In this document: positions 1-6,984 of the stretch, piece after piece
Position numbering within the stretch: position 1 is the stretch's first letter
Layout of the letters: each line of letters starts with the position of its first letter
Assembly: GCA_030591105.1 (NCBI GenBank)
Contig: JAUVBS010000004.1
Coordinates: 1-21,448 of the forward strand
DNA: 21,448 bases
Reading direction: 5' to 3'
Origin: a bacterium
GTDB lineage: Bacteria; Krumholzibacteriota; Krumholzibacteriia; LZORAL124-64-63
The notes under the pieces: model-generated
What the model saw: the letters and a program-made list of their open reading frames with translations, nothing else
Database searches by the model: none
Told to the model about the DNA's origin: nothing
Program-made: the position numbers and the translations under genes

Positions 1-113
1 CAGTACGGAGAACCGGATCGGTCGGGTATACCAGATACCATACAGATATTATCAAGCATGGCAACCGCCAGCCGGCCGCGACGGTCCGGCCCGATCTAGC
101 CGACCGGCGCGGA
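1..113. other. left-edge non-coding stretch
   Basis: This stretch lies downstream of the stop codon of the minus-strand Fe-S protein and runs to the window edge. An open frame from base 1 ends at a TAG at 97-99 after about 32 codons, with no recognisable protein family. I see no clear terminator with a T-run for the minus-strand gene here. It may hold the start or end of a neighbouring gene cut by the window. Confidence 0.4.
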
Positions 114-2144
114 TCACTGCGGCGTTGGTGCAGCGGTGTCCAGCTGCGCCAGAATCACCTCGGCGATATCCCGCACCTCGAGCTGCTCGCTGCGCTCGGT
201 CTCCTTGACGGCGTCGTCCAGCATGGTCAGACAGAACGGACAGGCGGTGGCCACTTCCGCCGCGCCGGTCGCCGCGGCTTCGTCGATGCGGTTGTGATTG
301 ATGCGTTGGCCGATGTCCTCCTCCATGAACATCCGGCCGCCGCCGGCACCGCAGCAGAAGCCGGCCCGACCGGTGCGCGGCATCTCGACCTGGCTCAGAC
401 CCGGCACCGCGGCGAGGACCTCGCGCGGAGCGTCGTAGATGTCGTTATGGCGGCCGAGGTAGCAAGAGTCGTGGTAGGTCACCTTCACGTCGGCGCCGGC
501 CGTGACCGTGAGCTTGCCTGCGGCCAGCAAGTCGGCCAGAAGTTCGGAGTGATGGACGACTTCCACGTCGCCGAGACCGAAGTCACGATACTCGTTACGG
601 ATCACGCTGTAGCAATGCGGGCAGGCGGTCAGCACCTTGCGTACATCATACTTACCGAACGCTGCGACGTTATGCTCGGCCTGCATCTGAAACAGGTACT
701 CATTCCCGACCCGACGCGTCGGGTCTCCGCAACACCCCTCCTCGGTGCCGAGGATCGCGTAATCGACGTCGGCCCGGTTGAGCAGGGTACACAGTGCACG
801 CAACACCTGGCTGTTGCGGTCGTCGAACGAACCGGCGCAACCGACGAACAACAAGTACTCGGCCTTCTGCTTCTCGCGCAGGTGCGGTACGGCCAGGTCG
901 CCGATCCAGTCCTCGCGCGCCGCGGCGCTCACGTTCCAGGGGTTGCTGTTGGTTTCCAGCCCGCGCAGGGCGGTCTGCAACGCCGACGGGACACGTGCCT
1001 CGGTCATGGTGAGATAGCGCCGCTGGTCGACGATGTTCGGTACGTGGTCGATGACCACCGGGCAGTGCGTCATGCAGTAACCGCAGGTCGTGCAGGCCCA
1101 GATCGTATCCTCGCTGTTGACATCGCCGATCAGATTGGGGCGCTGCAGCGCTGCCGACGCTTCTGCTGCCGCCTCGGTCCGGCCGGTCGCCTTGAGCTTG
1201 CCGATTTCGACCAGCGAGTCGGCCAGCGCATAGACTTGGTCCCGTTCGTCGCAGATCAACTCCCGCGGGTGCAACGGTTTGCCGGTGGTGTAGGTCGGGC
1301 AGCCCTCGTTACAACGCCCACATTCGGTGCAGGTGTACAGGTCGAAGATCCGCCGCCACGAGAAGTCCTCGATCTTACCGACACCGAAGCTCTCGGCCCC
1401 CTCGAACTCCATCGGCGCAAGGTACGCCGAAGGCGTCAGCCGTTCGAAAAACACCGCCGGCAGCGCCGTCAACACGTGAAAGTGCTTGCCCCAAGGCAGG
1501 TAGTTCAAGAAGGCCAGCACCAGGACAATGTGCGCCCAGTAAATGACCTGCCACCAGGTGCTTATTGTCCCGGTAGCCGCGTCGCCATACAGTGGCATCA
1601 GGACGGTCGATACAATGGCCCAGCCGTGCTCCGGACTGTCGGGATGCAACCGTAGCATCGCCGCGTCGCCGAGCAGGTCGGTCGCCATCAGCACGGCGAT
1701 CCAGAGCAGAACCAAGACCCCTTCGAAATTCAGATGCAGACGCGGCGGTCGGCTGACGAGCCGGCGCCACAGTGCATACACGATGGCGATCAGAACCAGC
1801 ACCGCGAAGAGATCCTTGACCAGCGCATAGATCTGCCCCAAACGACCGTCGAGCAGTGGCAAGGTGAAGTCGGGGTCGAATCCGCGCCCGATGAGCATCA
1901 ACGTGCGCGTCGCAACGACCAAGAAACCAAAAAAGATGGTCGCGTGCATCCAGCCCGGGCCCCGCTCATAGAGCAAACGGCGTTGACCGAAGCCGATTAT
2001 CAACAGCGCCCAGAAACGACGGCCCAGACGATCGAGTCGCCAATCCGGCTCGCCCGCGCGTAGCACCCAATAACGGTCTGCGATGGTGTTTGCGAACAGT
2101 GCCAACGAGAAGAAGAGTAGGAGCGACATCCACAATGGACTCAC
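114..2144 (-). CDS. membrane-bound Fe-S oxidoreductase, EtfAB:quinone (EtfD/EMO-like)
   Basis: 676 aa from a GTG start. Residues 1-235 hold several membrane helices of the NarI/cytochrome b type with candidate haem-ligand histidines (H68, H205, H221, H223). Two ferredoxin-like [4Fe-4S] motifs follow: C272/C275/C278/C282 and C351/C354/C357/C361. Two CCG (heterodisulfide reductase HdrD) domains come last: C436, C471-C472, C508, C511, then C561, C597-C598, C635, C638. This architecture matches proteins that pass electrons from electron-transfer flavoprotein to menaquinone in fatty-acid oxidation (M. tuberculosis EtfD, EMO of syntrophs). The open frame extends upstream to 2297, but that extension is hydrophilic and unlike the family. 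GTG at 2144 has an AAAGGGG ribosome site and leads straight into the first helix. No etfA or etfB lies in the window, so the partner is inferred. Respiratory HdrD-like activity on another donor is the alternative. Confidence 0.85.
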   Translation of the reverse strand: MSPLWMSLLLFFSLALFANTIADRYWVLRAGEPDWRLDRLGRRFWALLIIGFGQRRLLYERGPGWMHATIFFGFLVVATRTLMLIGRGFDPDFTLPLLDGRLGQIYALVKDLFAVLVLIAIVYALWRRLVSRPPRLHLNFEGVLVLLWIAVLMATDLLGDAAMLRLHPDSPEHGWAIVSTVLMPLYGDAATGTISTWWQVIYWAHIVLVLAFLNYLPWGKHFHVLTALPAVFFERLTPSAYLAPMEFEGAESFGVGKIEDFSWRRIFDLYTCTECGRCNEGCPTYTTGKPLHPRELICDERDQVYALADSLVEIGKLKATGRTEAAAEASAALQRPNLIGDVNSEDTIWACTTCGYCMTHCPVVIDHVPNIVDQRRYLTMTEARVPSALQTALRGLETNSNPWNVSAAAREDWIGDLAVPHLREKQKAEYLLFVGCAGSFDDRNSQVLRALCTLLNRADVDYAILGTEEGCCGDPTRRVGNEYLFQMQAEHNVAAFGKYDVRKVLTACPHCYSVIRNEYRDFGLGDVEVVHHSELLADLLAAGKLTVTAGADVKVTYHDSCYLGRHNDIYDAPREVLAAVPGLSQVEMPRTGRAGFCCGAGGGRMFMEEDIGQRINHNRIDEAAATGAAEVATACPFCLTMLDDAVKETERSEQLEVRDIAEVILAQLDTAAPTPQ

Positions 2145-2296
2145 GGCATCCCCTTTCGGCGCAAGCTGATCGGTGCGGTCACGGACGGACCGGGAGCCTG
2201 GCTGCTCGCAGGCGAATGTCGACCCGGACTGTCGGGAGGCTTCTGCGCCTAGGCTAGCGCAGCGTCCAGAGCAGGGAAAGCATTTGTTGTGCCGCA

Positions 2297-2314
2297 CCGA
2301 ACCGGCCGGTTCGG
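2297..2314. repeat. 18-bp perfect palindrome
   Basis: CCGAACCGGCCGGTTCGG is identical to its reverse complement. It sits about 150 bp upstream of the Fe-S protein start and about 100 bp upstream of the plus-strand promoter. A dimeric regulator could bind such a site. Chance is less likely than for short CCGG palindromes, which are common in this GC-rich DNA. Confidence 0.5.
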
Positions 2315-2412
2315 AAGTTATCCGTTGCCGGGTGAGGAGTTACCGGCGGCCGCGCCGTACCGGTCCGGTACCGAGCCCACCAGCCTTGGCGGCCGCCAGG
2401 ACGGGGATTTTC

Positions 2413-2441
2413 TGGACAATCCTCACCGTCGTCGGTACATT
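2413..2441 (+). promoter_or_regulatory. sigma70-like promoter for the sugar-nucleotide gene set
   Basis: The -35 box TGGACA (2413-2418, five of six consensus bases) and the -10 box TACATT (2436-2441, four of six) are separated by exactly 17 bases. Predicted transcription start is near 2448, about 75 bases before the GTG of the CoA-binding gene. It is the best plus-strand promoter candidate in the region and could serve the whole collinear set to 8031. Confidence 0.5.
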
Positions 2442-2470
2442 TTGTGGCTCGGACCGGCCGGTCGGCATCC

Positions 2471-2490
2471 TCGCCGGTCGGCGGTTTTTT
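2471..2490 (+). terminator. weak terminator-like hairpin in the leader
   Basis: A short stem CGCC/GGCG with loop GGTC (2472-2483) is followed by six T residues (2485-2490). It lies between the predicted promoter and the first gene, so it could act as a leader attenuator. The upstream GACCGGC (2452-2458) can pair with GCCGGTC (2473-2479), an alternative fold that would break the stem. The stem is only 4-5 bp, so this is tentative. Confidence 0.3.
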
Positions 2491-2521
2491 CTAGCACGGC
2501 ATGACCAGGAAAGGGGCCACC

Positions 2522-2956
2522 GTGACCGACGCAGATATGATGTACCTCGGCGGCGACGATACCGCCATCAAACGGCTACTCGATAACATGCAGCGGATCG
2601 CCGTCGTCGGTATCTCGCTCAAGGAAGATCGTGCCAGCCACGGGATCGCGAAATTTCTCGTCGGGCAGGGTTTCGACGTGGTCGGTGTCAACCCCGCGCT
2701 CACAGAAGCGCTCGGCGTACCGGTCTACCCCCGGGTGGCCGACGTGCCGGGCAAGATCGATGTCGTCGACGTCTTCCGGCGCAGCGACGCGTTGCCGGCC
2801 ATCGTCGACGATGCCATCGCCAAGCAGGTTGGCGCAATCTGGATGCAGGAGGGGGTCGTGCACGAGGAGGCCGCCGCCAAGGCGGCTGCCGCCGGCATCG
2901 ATGTCGTGATGGACCGTTGCCTGTACAAAGAGTGGCTACGGCTGATGAACGCCTGA
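2522..2956 (+). CDS. CoA-binding (YccU-like) Rossmann-fold protein
   Basis: 144 aa from GTG 2522, with ribosome site AGGAAAGGGG (2507-2516). An upstream in-frame ATG at 2501 lies before that ribosome site and is less likely. The protein has the CoA_binding domain throughout: the nucleotide-binding strand and loop near IAVVGIS, then VNP, VYP, a VDVFRR segment, GAIWMQEGVV and the terminal VVMDRCLYKEW. Members resemble the N-terminal domain of succinyl-CoA synthetase alpha and bind CoA; cellular roles are mostly unknown. It is first in the plus-strand set, 19 bases before the SDR gene. A link to the sugar genes is positional only. Confidence 0.85.
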   Translation: MTDADMMYLGGDDTAIKRLLDNMQRIAVVGISLKEDRASHGIAKFLVGQGFDVVGVNPALTEALGVPVYPRVADVPGKIDVVDVFRRSDALPAIVDDAIAKQVGAIWMQEGVVHEEAAAKAAAAGIDVVMDRCLYKEWLRLMNA

Positions 2957-2975
2957 ACCGGCCAGCGAGTATACT

Positions 2976-4028
2976 ATGAGTCCGACTCCCTGGAACTTGG
3001 TTACCGGAGCCCTCGGCTTCGTGGGGTTATATCTGGTCGAGGCGCTCCTGCGCGCCGGTATTCCAGTGGTGGGGCTGAGCCGTCTCGATCCAGGCCAATC
3101 GCCGCCCGCCCAGGCAGGGAATTTCACGCTGGTTGAAGACCCCGTTCCACCGTCGGACGCCGCACCTCTGCACGGAGCGGTCCGCTACCACGGCGAAGCT
3201 GGCGACTGGTACTACTTGCACTGCCCGTTGGAAGAGCCGGATCCGGTGCGCGATCTGCTCGACACTCTGCGCCCGACAACTGTCTACCACCTGGCCGCAC
3301 AGAGTTCTGCTGCGGTCTCCTTCACCGACCCCGGCGACACGTTCGCGTCGAACCTGAACGGCACACTTCATCTGCTCGAAGCGGTTCGCGCATTACCGCA
3401 GACTCTGTGGCCGATGGTACTGGCGGTCGGTTCGGCCGAGGAGTACGGCGATCAGAGCGACCGCCGTCAACCGCTGACCGAGGATCTACCGCTCGAACCG
3501 ATCTCCCCCTACGGTGTCTCGAAGGCCGCCCAGACCATGCTCTGCCGTCAGTATGCACAGTCCTACGCCTTGCCGGTGGTCATCGCCCGTCCGTTCAACC
3601 ACACCGGACCGGGGCAAGACCAGCGCTTCGCTTTCCCGAGTTTCGCGGCGCAGATCGCCGCCGCGGAAGCGGGGACCGGACCGGCGGAGATCTCCGTCGG
3701 GAACCTATCGGCCGTGCGCGACTTTCTCGACGTCCGCGATGTTATCGCCGCTTACCGTCTGCTCGTAACCGAAGGTACGCCGGGTGAGGTCTACAACATC
3801 TGCTCCGGCCAGCCATTGACCATCGCCGACGGTCTGGATCTGCTAAGAACAGCGGCCGAGCTGCCGATCACACTTCGCGACGATCCGCAACGCCAGCGAC
3901 CGTCGGACATCCCCTACCTGGTGGGGGACAACCGCAAGTTCATCGCGCGAACCGGTTGGTCACCGGAATACGACCGGGCAGGGATATTCAACGCACTGTT
4001 GCAACACGCCAGGAGGCCTTCGGCATGA
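2976..4028 (+). CDS. NAD-dependent epimerase/dehydratase, GDP-6-deoxyhexose reductase (Rmd)-like
   Basis: 350 aa extended short-chain dehydrogenase. The NAD(P)-binding glycine motif TGALGFVG is at residues 10-17, followed by VYHLAAQ near 103-109, an SAEEYG stretch at 153-158, the catalytic Y179-x3-K183 and ARPFNHTGPGQ. The segments SAEEYG, SPYGVSKAAQ and RPFNHTGPGQ are typical of Rmd (GDP-6-deoxy-D-lyxo-4-hexulose reductase), which makes GDP-6-deoxyhexoses such as GDP-D-rhamnose. About 25 extra residues lie between the first strand pair and VYHLAAQ. No gmd gene is visible in the window to supply the 4-keto substrate. The stop overlaps the ugd start as ATGA, so translation is probably coupled. 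Exact sugar specificity is uncertain; a GDP-mannose dehydratase-type activity is possible. Confidence 0.8.
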   Translation: MSPTPWNLVTGALGFVGLYLVEALLRAGIPVVGLSRLDPGQSPPAQAGNFTLVEDPVPPSDAAPLHGAVRYHGEAGDWYYLHCPLEEPDPVRDLLDTLRPTTVYHLAAQSSAAVSFTDPGDTFASNLNGTLHLLEAVRALPQTLWPMVLAVGSAEEYGDQSDRRQPLTEDLPLEPISPYGVSKAAQTMLCRQYAQSYALPVVIARPFNHTGPGQDQRFAFPSFAAQIAAAEAGTGPAEISVGNLSAVRDFLDVRDVIAAYRLLVTEGTPGEVYNICSGQPLTIADGLDLLRTAAELPITLRDDPQRQRPSDIPYLVGDNRKFIARTGWSPEYDRAGIFNALLQHARRPSA

Positions 4029-5359
4029 TCCGCATTTGCATGGTTGGGACCGGTTACGTCGGTCTGGTTTCAGGCGCTTGCCTGGCCGATTTCGGTCACC
4101 GCGTCACCTGTGTCGACGTCGTCAAGGACCGCATCGCCGGTCTGCGGCGGGGCGATATCCCGTTCTACGAACCGGGGCTGGATCTGCTGGTAAACAAGAA
4201 CGTCGCCGACGGACGCCTGTTCTTTACGACCAGCCTGGCCGATGCCATGCGCGACGCGGACGTCGTCTTCATCGCCGTACAGACACCGATGTCCGACAGC
4301 GGCGAAGCCGACCTGACCTATGTGATGCAGGTCGGTACGGAGATCGGCGCCCTGCTAACGGACTACAAGCTGATCGTGACCAAGAGCACCGTGCCGGTCG
4401 GCACCGCACGCCGGCTCGCCGCGGTCATCGGCGAGAGCCTCACGCAACCGGTTTTCTTCGATCTCGCCAGCAACCCGGAGTTCCTACGCGAGGGGTCGAG
4501 CATCGAGGACTTCATGCATCCGGACCGCGTGGTGATCGGCGCCGAGACCGAGCGAAGCGAAGCGCTCATGCGCGAGATTTACCGCCCGTTGTTCCTCCTC
4601 GATACCCCCATCGTGATCTGCGGGATCGAGACCGCGGAACTGGTCAAGTACGCGAGCAACAGTTTCCTGGCCGTGAAGATCAGCTTCATCAACGAGATCG
4701 CTGCCATCGCCGAACGCGTCGGCGCGGACATCGCGCAGATCGCCAAGGCGATGGGGCTGGACCGGCGGATCGGACCCAAGTTCCTGCACGCCGGCCTCGG
4801 CTTCGGCGGTTCGTGTCTGCCCAAGGACACCAACGCACTCGCCTACATCGCCGCGCAAGTCGGTAGCCGGGCCTCGCTGGTCGAGGCGGCCATCGCCGTG
4901 AACGCCGAGCTGCCTGAGCGCACGCTAGCCAAGGTGCGCGAGTTGATCGGCGACTTGACCGGCAAGACCGTCGCTCTGCTCGGTCTGGCGTTCAAACCCA
5001 ACACCGACGATATCCGTTCGGCGGCCAGCCTCGAAATTGCCCGGCTGCTGCTCGAAGCCGACGTTGCGGTCCGGGCCCACGACCCCGTTGCCGCGGACAA
5101 CTTCGCCAAGGTGTTCCCGGACATCGCGTACTGCGATTCGCCCTACGCGGCGTGTGAAGGCGCCGACCTCTGCCTGCTGATCACCGAGTGGAACCAGTAC
5201 CGGCAACTCGACTTCACCGAGCTCGCCCGGGTCATGACTGGAAAGGCTTTCCTGGACTGCCGGAATGTGTATAGTCACGATCACGTCGAGCAGTACGGAT
5301 TCCGTTACGATTGTTTTGGGCGTCCCCGTCCGCAGAGCCGGGAGCAGAGCGATGATTGA
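4025..5359 (+). CDS. ugd: UDP-glucose 6-dehydrogenase
   Basis: 444 aa, cytosolic. It oxidises UDP-glucose to UDP-glucuronate with 2 NAD+. The N-terminal Rossmann motif GTGYVG is at 8-13, the family motif NPEFLREG at 150-157, and the catalytic cysteine C264 lies in GFGGSCLPKD. The C-terminal UDP-binding domain follows (SAASLEIARLL region). NPEFLREG followed by HPDR favours the UDP-glucose enzyme over UDP-ManNAc dehydrogenase. ATG 4025 was chosen because it follows AGGAGG and overlaps the previous stop; the frame stays open further upstream inside the SDR gene. The stop at 5357-5359 overlaps the epimerase start by eight bases. Confidence 0.92.
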   Translation: MIRICMVGTGYVGLVSGACLADFGHRVTCVDVVKDRIAGLRRGDIPFYEPGLDLLVNKNVADGRLFFTTSLADAMRDADVVFIAVQTPMSDSGEADLTYVMQVGTEIGALLTDYKLIVTKSTVPVGTARRLAAVIGESLTQPVFFDLASNPEFLREGSSIEDFMHPDRVVIGAETERSEALMREIYRPLFLLDTPIVICGIETAELVKYASNSFLAVKISFINEIAAIAERVGADIAQIAKAMGLDRRIGPKFLHAGLGFGGSCLPKDTNALAYIAAQVGSRASLVEAAIAVNAELPERTLAKVRELIGDLTGKTVALLGLAFKPNTDDIRSAASLEIARLLLEADVAVRAHDPVAADNFAKVFPDIAYCDSPYAACEGADLCLLITEWNQYRQLDFTELARVMTGKAFLDCRNVYSHDHVEQYGFRYDCFGRPRPQSREQSDD

Positions 5360-5807
5360 TGGCGTTTGTGTCAAGCAGCTGAAGGTGATACCCGACGAAC
5401 GCGGCTACCTGATGGAGATGTTGCGGGCCGACGACCCGTTCTACCAGCGCTTCGGTCAGGTCTATCTGACCGTCGTCTACCCAGGCGTGGTCAAGGGCTG
5501 GCATTATCACAAGCTACAGACCGACCACTTCGTCTGCGTCAACGGTACCGCCAAGGTCGTGCTCTACGATCGCCGCGAAGGGTCGGCCACCAACGGTGAG
5601 GTCAACGAGTTCTTCATGGGCGAACGCAACAATATCCTCGTCACGATCCCGGTCGGCGTCTTGCACGGCATGAAGGGTGTCGGCACCGAGCCGGCGATGA
5701 TCATCAACGTGCCGACCCACACATATCAGTACGACGACCCCGATGAATATCGCGTCGACCCGCACGATAACGACGTACCCTACGACTGGGCCGCCCGCGA
5801 CTTCTAG
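5352..5807 (+). CDS. RmlC-like cupin sugar-nucleotide epimerase
   Basis: 151 aa, single cupin domain of the dTDP-4-dehydrorhamnose 3,5-epimerase family. The KGWHYHK segment gives H51 at the position of the RmlC catalytic histidine, with H53 and D58 nearby. Y125 or Y127 may correspond to the catalytic tyrosine. It is shorter than classical RmlC (about 180 aa) and the HYH..QTDHF form is a distinct subgroup often found beside DegT aminotransferases. The reaction could be epimerisation or a keto-isomerisation on a nucleotide-linked 4-keto sugar. The start overlaps the ugd stop. The next gene follows after 32 bases. Confidence 0.75.
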   Translation: MIDGVCVKQLKVIPDERGYLMEMLRADDPFYQRFGQVYLTVVYPGVVKGWHYHKLQTDHFVCVNGTAKVVLYDRREGSATNGEVNEFFMGERNNILVTIPVGVLHGMKGVGTEPAMIINVPTHTYQYDDPDEYRVDPHDNDVPYDWAARDF

Positions 5808-5839
5808 GGCAGGACACCGGTTTTTTGCGAAAGGACACG

Positions 5840-6967
5840 ATGGCCACCGAACCCCAACGACAGATCAAACGGTACGATCTGGTCACACCGATGTTGCCTT
5901 GCAAGGATGTAATCCTCGCGGAGTTCGAACGGCTCCTGCTTTCGGGCAAATACATCAATGGCGAGTACGTCTCCGCGCTGGAGCGCGAGCTGGCCGAAGC
6001 GTGTGGCGTGGCCGAAGCGGTAGGTGTCGCTTCGGGCTCGGAGGCGCTATTTTTGGCGCTGGCCATGGCGGGCGTGCGCCCCGGTGATGAAGTCATCACG
6101 ACCCCGTACACCTTCGCGGCCACGGTCGAGGCGATCGTCCTGCTCGACGCGGTTCCGGTATTCGTCGACATCCAACCGACCGACTTGAATATCGACCCGG
6201 GGTTGATCGCCGACGCGATCACCGACCGGACACGTGCGATCTGCCCGGTACACATCTTCGGCGCCCCGTGCGACATGATCCCCATCGCAGAAATCGGCGA
6301 GCAGTACGGCGTAGAGGTCATCGCGGATATGGCGCAGGCTTTCGGCACCTTGTACAACGGCAAACCGTGTGGTTCGTTTGCGCGTATGAGTAGCCTCAGC
6401 TTCTACCCGACCAAGAATCTGCCCGGCATCGGCGATGGCGGTATGATATTCTGCCGCAAGAAAGAGGACGCCGACCGTATCCGCAGACTACGCGGCCACG
6501 AAGCGATACGGTTGAACGGCCACCTTTACGCCGGCTGGAACAGTCGTCTGGACGAGGTACAAGCCCTGGCGATCATCGCTCGGCACGCCTGTTTCAAGGA
6601 CGAACAGATCGACCGCGACCAGGTTGCCGCAATTTATGACCGTCACATTCCTGCGACGAACCGGCTGCGAACCCCCAATGGCGGTCGGGGTATACGCGTG
6701 ACCTACCATCAGTACTGGGTACGCGCCAGCCGACGGGACGAACTGCGTCAGCGCCTTTCCGCAGCCGGGGTCGACACCGGAGTTTATTACGACCCGCCAC
6801 TGCACAAACACGAACTGGCGGAATACTGCCGCGTACAAGGCGATTTACGCGAATCTGAACGCGCCGGAGCCGAGGTACTGACCTTGCCGATCCACGCAGC
6901 TCTACCGTTTGCCGACGCCGAAATCATCGGGAGTATCGTCAAGGAATTCCTCCAAGCGGAAAGCTAA
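5840..6967 (+). CDS. DegT/DnrJ/EryC1/StrS sugar aminotransferase
   Basis: 375 aa PLP enzyme that transfers an amino group to a keto group of a nucleotide sugar. GSEALFLAL (66-74) contacts the cofactor phosphate, D163 in ADMAQ pairs with the pyridine nitrogen, and K192 in FYPTKNLPGIGDGG is the Schiff-base lysine. ATG 5840 follows AAAGGA at 5830-5835. A TTG at 5825 would add five residues and has no better ribosome site. Together with the cupin gene upstream this suggests a 3- or 4-amino-deoxy sugar. The substrate cannot be read from sequence alone. Confidence 0.88.
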   Translation: MATEPQRQIKRYDLVTPMLPCKDVILAEFERLLLSGKYINGEYVSALERELAEACGVAEAVGVASGSEALFLALAMAGVRPGDEVITTPYTFAATVEAIVLLDAVPVFVDIQPTDLNIDPGLIADAITDRTRAICPVHIFGAPCDMIPIAEIGEQYGVEVIADMAQAFGTLYNGKPCGSFARMSSLSFYPTKNLPGIGDGGMIFCRKKEDADRIRRLRGHEAIRLNGHLYAGWNSRLDEVQALAIIARHACFKDEQIDRDQVAAIYDRHIPATNRLRTPNGGRGIRVTYHQYWVRASRRDELRQRLSAAGVDTGVYYDPPLHKHELAEYCRVQGDLRESERAGAEVLTLPIHAALPFADAEIIGSIVKEFLQAES

Positions 6968-6984
6968 TCCGGAGACGAAACGAC

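Larger units (their letters stand above)
2145..2521. other. divergent intergenic region (377 bp)
   Basis: Gene-free region between the minus-strand Fe-S protein and the plus-strand sugar-nucleotide gene set. It carries an 18-bp perfect palindrome (2297-2314), a 7+7 inverted repeat around one base (2357-2371), a 12-bp palindrome (2452-2463), a sigma70-like plus-strand promoter (2413-2441) and a weak hairpin with a T6 run (2471-2490). Open frames across it have no family resemblance. I found no convincing minus-strand promoter for the Fe-S gene. Confidence 0.6.

Noticed and set aside
294..1655. 453-codon open frame on the plus strand
   Set aside because: It lies entirely antisense to the Fe-S protein, which has clear cysteine motifs. 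Its product is Arg/His/Val-rich and matches no family.
2173..2586. 137-codon plus-strand frame in the divergent region
   Set aside because: Arg-rich, no family match, crosses promoter and hairpin features and overlaps the CoA-binding gene in another frame.
5808..5839. T6 run before the aminotransferase as a terminator
   Set aside because: No stem precedes the T-run; the genes look co-transcribed.
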